Below the pieces are notes generated by a model that searched no databases, was not told the DNA's origin, and saw nothing but the letters and a program-made list of their open reading frames with translations. A stretch of 44,032 nucleotides of DNA from Serpentinimonas barnesii. GTDB taxonomy: Bacteria; Pseudomonadota; Gammaproteobacteria; Burkholderiales; Burkholderiaceae_C. Location of the stretch: contig NZ_BAWN01000012.1 in assembly GCF_000696225.1 (NCBI RefSeq), forward strand, positions 1-44,032, read 5' to 3'. A program made the position numbers and the translations under genes. Positions 39,473 through 44,032 of the stretch are shown piece by piece. Each line of letters begins with the position of its first letter. Within the stretch, counting starts at the first letter, position 1.

Positions 39473-39731
39473 GGAGGCGCTGGCATGAAGGGTGAATGGC
39501 CGTTGAAGCGGCATGCGGGCGACTTTATGCGTATTCTTAATAAACTCAAACTATAGTTTTTTTATTGGACTGTAGCTTTTGGTTATGAGCGGTGCTGTGT
39601 TGGACGGGGCCATAATGGCCTCATTGGCCTGCGGGCTGGGTTGGCCGTCACCGCAGCGAGAGGCGTTGATTGCCGCGGACGGTCTAGAGGCCGACATCGT
39701 TTCGTCATCAGACCCTGCTAATTTGCAAACC
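39473..39731. promoter_or_regulatory. Divergent control region between cysI and phaC
   Basis: A 259-base gap between divergent starts. It contains a short AT-rich block (about 39520-39580) that stands out from its GC-rich surroundings and should hold the promoter of the sulfate operon. AAACTATAGTTT at 39548-39559 is a perfect 12-base inverted repeat, 76 bases before the cysI start. A LysR-type regulator such as CysB would be the natural candidate for this operon, but the binding protein is not known. The phaC-proximal half shows nothing I recognise. Confidence 0.5.
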
Positions 39732-41612
39732 ATGAACACCATGAGCCGAACCGAAACCCTACACCCGCAAGGCAGCACGCTGCCGGCGCACGACCGGCGC
39801 GGGGCCAGCGAAGCCGTGGCCGCTCGCAGCGCGGCGGCCCTGGACGCGCAAGCCATGACCCAGATGGCCCATTGGGCCGCTGGCGTCTCGCCGATTTCGC
39901 TCGCCTTGGCTTGGACCGATTGGGCGCTGCATCTGGCGTCGTCTCCCGGCTCGCAGGCGCGCTTGGCGCGTCGTGCGGTCGAGCAAGGCATGCGCTGGAC
40001 ACAAGACTGCGCGCAGGCCGTTCAGCCAAGCCCAACGCCCCTGCCAAACCCAGCGCCACAGCCCGATGCGGCCGCCGTCAATCCCTTCGATGCAATGCTC
40101 GATGACGACAGCCGCTTTAGCGCCCCCGAGTGGCACAACTGGCCTTGGCGGGCGCTCGCAACGGCCAACATCGTGAACGAAAAGTGGTGGCAAGAGGCCA
40201 GCAGCCTGCGCGGCATGCAAGACCACAGCCGCCACCAGATGCATTTTTATGGTCGTCAGTTGCTCGATCTGGCCTCACCCAGCAACTGGCTCTGGAGCAA
40301 CCCACAGGCGCTGCAGGCGGCATGGCACAGCGGCGGCCAGACCCTGCTGCGCGGCATGGGCATGGCCTTCGACGAATGGCGCCAGCAAAAAGGCCTGCCG
40401 GCGTTGCGCCCCCATGGCGCCGAGTTGGGCGTAGGCCGCGGCCTGGCCATGACCGAGGGAGAGGTGGTGCTGCGCAACAACCTGATCGAGCTGATCCAGT
40501 ACCGCCCCAGCACGCCCCAGGTGCAGGCCGAGCCGGTGCTGATCATCCCCTCGTGCATCATGAAGTACTACATCCTCGACTTGTCGCCACACAACTCGAT
40601 GGTGCGCTGGCTGGTGGGGCAGGGGCACACGGTGCACATTGTGTCGTGGCACAACCCCGATGAAAACGACGCCTTGCTGGGCATGGACGATTACGTGCGC
40701 GATGGCGTGTTGGCGGCGCTCGATTTCATCCACTCGCGCGACCACGAAGCGGTGCACCTGGTCGGCTACTGCCTAGGGGGCACCTTTGCGGCGATTGCGG
40801 CAGCGGCGCTGGCCGGGGGCGATGCGGTGCTGAGCACGCACGATGCGCAAGACCCCCAATTGCCTTTGGCCAGCCTGAGCCTGCTGGCCGCCGAGGTGGA
40901 CTACACCGAGCCGGGCGACATGGGGGTGCTGATCGACGAGGCGCAGGTGCGCCTGCTCGAAGACGTGATGGCCAGCAAGGGTTTCCTGACCGGCAAGCAA
41001 ATGGCGGCCTCGTTTCAGTTCCTGAATTCGCGCGATTTGGTCTGGTCCAATCAGACCCGGCGTTGGTTGCTGGGTGAGCAGGACTTGCCCAACGACCTCA
41101 TGCTCTGGAACGCCGACGTCACCCGTTTGCCGGCGGTGATGCACAGCCAGTACCTGCGCGGTTGTTATTTGAACAACGATCTGGCCGAAGGGCGCTACCT
41201 CTACGAGGGGCGCCCAATCTCGCTGCGCGACATCCGCATCCCGGTGCTGGCCGTCGGCACCGTCAAAGACCACGTGGCACCATGGCGTTCGGTGTACAAG
41301 GTGCACCGGCTGGTGTCGGGCGACGTTACTTTTGTGCTCACCAATGGCGGGCACAACGCGGGCATCGTCTCGGAGCCGGGGCGCCCGCGCCGCCACTACC
41401 ATAGCCTGCACAGCTCCGCGCACCAGACTTGGCGCACGCCCGACGAGTGGCTGGCACAGGCGCCGCGTTTCGAGGGCAGTTGGTGGCCGGCCTGGAGCCA
41501 GTGGCTGGGCGAACAAGGCAGCGGACGCCAGGTGGCGGCGCGCATGCCCGTGCACGACCCGGATTTGGGCGCCGCACCGGGCCAGAATGTCAGGGTTTGC
41601 TACGGCGACTGA
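39732..41612 (+). CDS. phaC: Poly(3-hydroxyalkanoate) synthase PhaC
   Basis: Polymerises (R)-3-hydroxyacyl-CoA into storage polyester at granules (626 residues from ATG 39732). The alpha/beta-hydrolase triad is visible: nucleophile Cys347 in the lipase-like box GYCLGG, Asp513 in GTVKDHVAPW and His541 in TNGGHNAGIV. The N-terminal PhaC_N region includes NPFDAM-like and WLWSNPQAL segments. The size fits single-subunit class I enzymes. The start is uncertain: an in-frame TTG at 39579 would add 51 residues, and ATG 39741 is also possible. No phaA, phaB or phasin gene is next to it. Its last 23 bases overlap the oppositely oriented mnmC(o) gene. Confidence 0.93.
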   Translation: MNTMSRTETLHPQGSTLPAHDRRGASEAVAARSAAALDAQAMTQMAHWAAGVSPISLALAWTDWALHLASSPGSQARLARRAVEQGMRWTQDCAQAVQPSPTPLPNPAPQPDAAAVNPFDAMLDDDSRFSAPEWHNWPWRALATANIVNEKWWQEASSLRGMQDHSRHQMHFYGRQLLDLASPSNWLWSNPQALQAAWHSGGQTLLRGMGMAFDEWRQQKGLPALRPHGAELGVGRGLAMTEGEVVLRNNLIELIQYRPSTPQVQAEPVLIIPSCIMKYYILDLSPHNSMVRWLVGQGHTVHIVSWHNPDENDALLGMDDYVRDGVLAALDFIHSRDHEAVHLVGYCLGGTFAAIAAAALAGGDAVLSTHDAQDPQLPLASLSLLAAEVDYTEPGDMGVLIDEAQVRLLEDVMASKGFLTGKQMAASFQFLNSRDLVWSNQTRRWLLGEQDLPNDLMLWNADVTRLPAVMHSQYLRGCYLNNDLAEGRYLYEGRPISLRDIRIPVLAVGTVKDHVAPWRSVYKVHRLVSGDVTFVLTNGGHNAGIVSEPGRPRRHYHSLHSSAHQTWRTPDEWLAQAPRFEGSWWPAWSQWLGEQGSGRQVAARMPVHDPDLGAAPGQNVRVCYGD

Positions 41613-42849
41613 AGCGCTGCGCCAGCAGCATCTGCGCCAGCCGTGGCTCCAGCGGCCACGTCTCGCCGTGCAACTGCGCCGCCAGCACCTCGCCAGCCAG
41701 CACCGACAGCGTCAGGCCGCGCGCGCCCAGCCCGGTGAGCACGTGCAGCCCGGGCCAGCGCACGGCGTCCAGCACCCCCACGGCGGGCAGCCGGTCGGGC
41801 AGGGTGCAGCGCACGGCGGCCCAACCTTGGGCGGCTTGGAAAGCGGGCTGCATCAGCGTGCCCAAGCGCGGCAGCAGGCGCTGCAAGCGCGCCTGGTTGG
41901 CGGCGTGGTCGGCCGCCGTCACGGCCGCCGAGGTGTTGCCGCGCTCGAAGGTGGAGCCCACGATCCACATCGGCGCGCCGCTGGGGCCGTCCATGCCATG
42001 TAAAAAGCTGCCGTAGCCATTTACCGGCCATGGCGGCAGGGCAGCGCGTGCCGCTGCCGGTAGCTCGTTCAGCGCGCCCCAACTCACTTGGCCACGCAAG
42101 GCGTGCAGGGGCAGGGGGCTGCCTGACTCGGTGCTTGGCTGGGTGCCTGCCCCATCGGCGCTTGCAAGCAGTCCGCGCACGGAAAAGCCGGCCGCCAGCA
42201 CCACCAGCGGCGCTTGGGCCAAGGTCTGCCCGTGGGCGTCGAACAGCGCCCAGCCCTCGGGCGTGGGCTGCAGGCGTGCAACCGCGCAAGCCCCACGCCA
42301 CTCAATGCCGGGCTGCGCCAACTGGGCTTGCACCAGCCGCGCAGGCCGCATCCACGCGCCACAAGGGTGCCACAGGGCGCTGGTGGCGGGTTGCAGTTGG
42401 TCGAGCTGCGCTTGGGCCAAGCGTTCGGGGCTGGCCTCCACGCTCCAACCGTCCATTGGATTGGGGCTGCCAGGGGCGCAAGGTGGCAAGGCGCGTGCAT
42501 GCTCGACCCGGCGCTCAAGTACACCCGTGGCGGCCCAGTCGGTGCCCGCGGGCAGCAGAGCGGCCAAACGCGCCAGGGTGGTGCTCACCCCAGCGCGGCT
42601 GATGCGCGACAGCGGCGCGTCGTCGGGGGACACGTGCGGGGCCACCAAGCCCGCCGGCAAGGCCGAGGCCCCGGCGGCTGGGGCAACAGCGGCGTCGAGC
42701 ACCTGCACCCGCCAGCCGCGCTGCGCCAGGCTGTAGGCAGCTGCCGAACCGGCCAAGCCAGCCCCCACCACCACGGCGCGGCGCGGGAGTTCGAGCAGCG
42801 CAGCGTACGGGGGCGCCGCAGCAGCGGGCGCGCCTACCGGAGTGGACAC
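41590..42849 (-). CDS. mnmC: Stand-alone FAD-dependent tRNA-modifying oxidoreductase, MnmC(o) domain
   Basis: DAO-family flavoprotein (419 residues). It matches the C-terminal half of MnmC, which oxidatively removes the carboxymethyl group from cmnm5(s2)U34 in tRNA to give nm5(s2)U. The FAD motif VVVGAGLAGSAAAYSLAQRG is near residue 26. ALWHPCGAWMRPARLV and the end GLGARGLTLSVLAGEVLAAQ followed by PLEPRLAQMLLAQRF are typical of MnmC(o). The methyltransferase MnmC(m) half is absent here; in many betaproteobacteria it is encoded elsewhere. The start is GTG at 42849. The 3' end overlaps phaC by 23 bases tail to tail; yggX is 27 bases upstream. Confidence 0.85.
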   Translation of the reverse strand: MSTPVGAPAAAAPPYAALLELPRRAVVVGAGLAGSAAAYSLAQRGWRVQVLDAAVAPAAGASALPAGLVAPHVSPDDAPLSRISRAGVSTTLARLAALLPAGTDWAATGVLERRVEHARALPPCAPGSPNPMDGWSVEASPERLAQAQLDQLQPATSALWHPCGAWMRPARLVQAQLAQPGIEWRGACAVARLQPTPEGWALFDAHGQTLAQAPLVVLAAGFSVRGLLASADGAGTQPSTESGSPLPLHALRGQVSWGALNELPAAARAALPPWPVNGYGSFLHGMDGPSGAPMWIVGSTFERGNTSAAVTAADHAANQARLQRLLPRLGTLMQPAFQAAQGWAAVRCTLPDRLPAVGVLDAVRWPGLHVLTGLGARGLTLSVLAGEVLAAQLHGETWPLEPRLAQMLLAQRFSRRSKP

Positions 42850-42876
42850 CTTGCGGCCTTGCCGTGCTGGGGCCGT

Positions 42877-43152
42877 TTAGCGTGGGCTGGGGGGCACGTA
42901 GCCCGCGGCCTGGTCGGCCCCGGAACCAAAAAAGTGCTGCTCCATCTGCCGCGCCAGGTACTGGCGTGCCCGCGCATCGGCCAGATTGAGCCGGTTTTCG
43001 TTGACCAGCATGGTTTGGTGCTTGAGCCAGTCGGCCCAAGCCTGTTTGCTGACCTGCTCGTAAATGCGTTTACCCAGTTCGCCCGGGTAGGTGGGGAAAT
43101 CCAAACCCTCGGCTTCTTGGCCGAGTTTGATGCATTGAACCGTGCGTGCCAT
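42877..43152 (-). CDS. yggX: Fe(2+)-trafficking protein YggX
   Basis: A 91-residue cytoplasmic protein linked to iron handling and protection of Fe-S clusters from oxidation. [20 protein letters not shown] with the single conserved Cys7 and [20 protein letters not shown] are the family signature; the length is normal. It lies just upstream of mnmC(o) on the same strand and may be cotranscribed with it. The 226-base gap to the divergent gene at 43379 should contain both promoters; I see no other feature there. Confidence 0.95.
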   Translation of the reverse strand: MARTVQCIKLGQEAEGLDFPTYPGELGKRIYEQVSKQAWADWLKHQTMLVNENRLNLADARARQYLARQMEQHFFGSGADQAAGYVPPSPR

Positions 43153-43378
43153 TGGAGTGCTCTTAAAAAATGTGCGGTGAGGGTGCCAGCAACCTTGGAA
43201 TGTACCAAGCTTTGGCGGTCATGCGCCGCAGCGTCTAGGGCAAGCCCAGGCTCGTGGGCGGGCTGTATCGGAAACCAGCCAGCTTTAGGGTTTGCGGATT
43301 TACAATCGGGCTTTAATGTAAGGGCTGGGGGTGCGCTGCGAATGCCATGAGCTACCCCCATCCGAAGCGAGCAAGACC

Positions 43379-44002
43379 ATGAGCCAACAACCCCCGCCTT
43401 TCGAGATTCACGTGCATGGCGACGTGCCCCTGCGCGAAGAGGTGGACTACCCACAGATCCAGGACGCGCTCAAGCCGCTGTGGAAGTACGTGGGCGCGCG
43501 CTCGCTGGTTGACGCCGCGGCCAGCCAGTACGAAGAAGAGCCCGGCATTCGCTTCGAGGCCAAAGAGCGCGTGTTGCAGATTTGCTGGACCCTCGAAGGC
43601 GATGAAGATTTTCGACTCGCCATCGACGAAGCCTGCATGGGCCTCAACGAGATTGCCGCCACCGGCGCCGCGCTCGAAGTGTCGTTCTACGACATCGAGT
43701 TCGATGAAGAAGACGCCCCCGAAGACGAAGAGGCGCGCGACGACTTCGTGCTGTGCTTTGTGGGCCCCACGCCTGCGGCCATCATGCAGGTGCAGCGCGA
43801 TTTGCTGGTGCAAGACGTGGTCAACCTGATGGAGCGCCACTTTGACGCCTCCGAGCTGGGCGACGTGGTGGCCTCGATCGACCGCCTGTTTAGCAGCCGC
43901 TTCGACTCGCTGGTGAGCTCGATGCAACTGGGCCGCCCGCCGCGCGGCTCCGGCCCCAGCGGCGGGCACGGCGGGCCGCGCAAGCCGCGCCATCTGCATT
44001 GA
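43379..44002 (+). CDS. Conserved-looking acidic hypothetical protein
   Basis: A 207-residue soluble protein that I do not recognise. The first 80 residues read like a compact folded domain (FEIHVHGDVPLREEVDY, then RFEAKERVLQICWTLEGDEDF). A strongly acidic stretch near residues 110-125 (EFDEEDAPEDEEARDDF), a helical part (VQRDLLVQDVVNLMERHF) and a Gly/Pro/basic tail follow. There is no signal peptide or membrane segment. I chose the ATG at 43379, preceded by AGCGAGCAAG, over an in-frame start at 43331 that adds 16 residues unlike a conserved N-terminus. Codon use matches the surrounding genes, so it is a real gene. The function is unknown. Confidence 0.75.
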   Translation: MSQQPPPFEIHVHGDVPLREEVDYPQIQDALKPLWKYVGARSLVDAAASQYEEEPGIRFEAKERVLQICWTLEGDEDFRLAIDEACMGLNEIAATGAALEVSFYDIEFDEEDAPEDEEARDDFVLCFVGPTPAAIMQVQRDLLVQDVVNLMERHFDASELGDVVASIDRLFSSRFDSLVSSMQLGRPPRGSGPSGGHGGPRKPRHLH

Positions 44003-44032
44003 GCTTTTGAGTAAGGGCCCCCAGCCGTGGGG

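Overview
The window looks like a chromosomal segment of a high-GC betaproteobacterium, most likely Burkholderiales and Comamonadaceae-like. This is inferred from gene content: a Cys-type PHA synthase, a DUF934 gene between sulfite reductase and APS reductase, a stand-alone MnmC(o) oxidoreductase, YggX and FdxA. No rRNA or tRNA gene was seen to confirm it. The left edge cuts into a gene, and the right edge lies just past the last stop codon.

Region 1 (2-8655, + strand) holds a branched-chain-amino-acid-type ABC importer (substrate-binding protein, livH, livM, livG, livF). It is followed by a fused enoyl-CoA hydratase/3-hydroxyacyl-CoA dehydrogenase and a thiolase. The arrangement suggests uptake of a carboxylic acid followed by beta-oxidation-type breakdown. 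LivF has Arg in place of the Walker A Lys.

Region 2 (8928-14746, + strand) is a tightly overlapping three-gene set related to the 2-hydroxyacyl-CoA dehydratase/BCR-activase superfamily. It contains a COG3581-like protein, a double-domain ASKHA activase with an extra C-terminal Cys motif, and a DUF2229/COG3580-like protein. A TauE/SafE-type transporter gene overlaps its end. The reaction catalysed is unknown; this is the best candidate for undescribed biochemistry in the window.

Region 3 (14797-31415, + strand) is a complete type I-E CRISPR-Cas locus: WYL regulator, cas3, cas8e, cse2, cas7e, cas5e, cas6e, cas1 and cas2. A DUF433/DUF5615 toxin-antitoxin-like pair lies between cas6e and cas1. 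Downstream are an AT-rich leader with a full IHF consensus match and an array of 103 repeats and 102 spacers (hand-counted). Two spacers target almost the same sequence, one spacer is internally repetitive, and stem-breaking repeat mutations cluster at the old end.

Region 4 (31483-44002) starts with an LD-carboxypeptidase on the + strand. On the - strand follow a thioredoxin-reductase-like ferredoxin reductase and a 7Fe ferredoxin, then an assimilatory sulfate reduction operon read as cysI, DUF934, a cysH-cysD fusion, cysN. The reductase and ferredoxin could supply electrons to the sulfite reductase. PHA synthase is divergent from cysI. It runs convergently into mnmC(o), with yggX just upstream of mnmC(o). 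A conserved-looking acidic protein of unknown function ends the window.

All coordinates, domain limits and residue numbers come from reading the sequence by eye; no database search was run.
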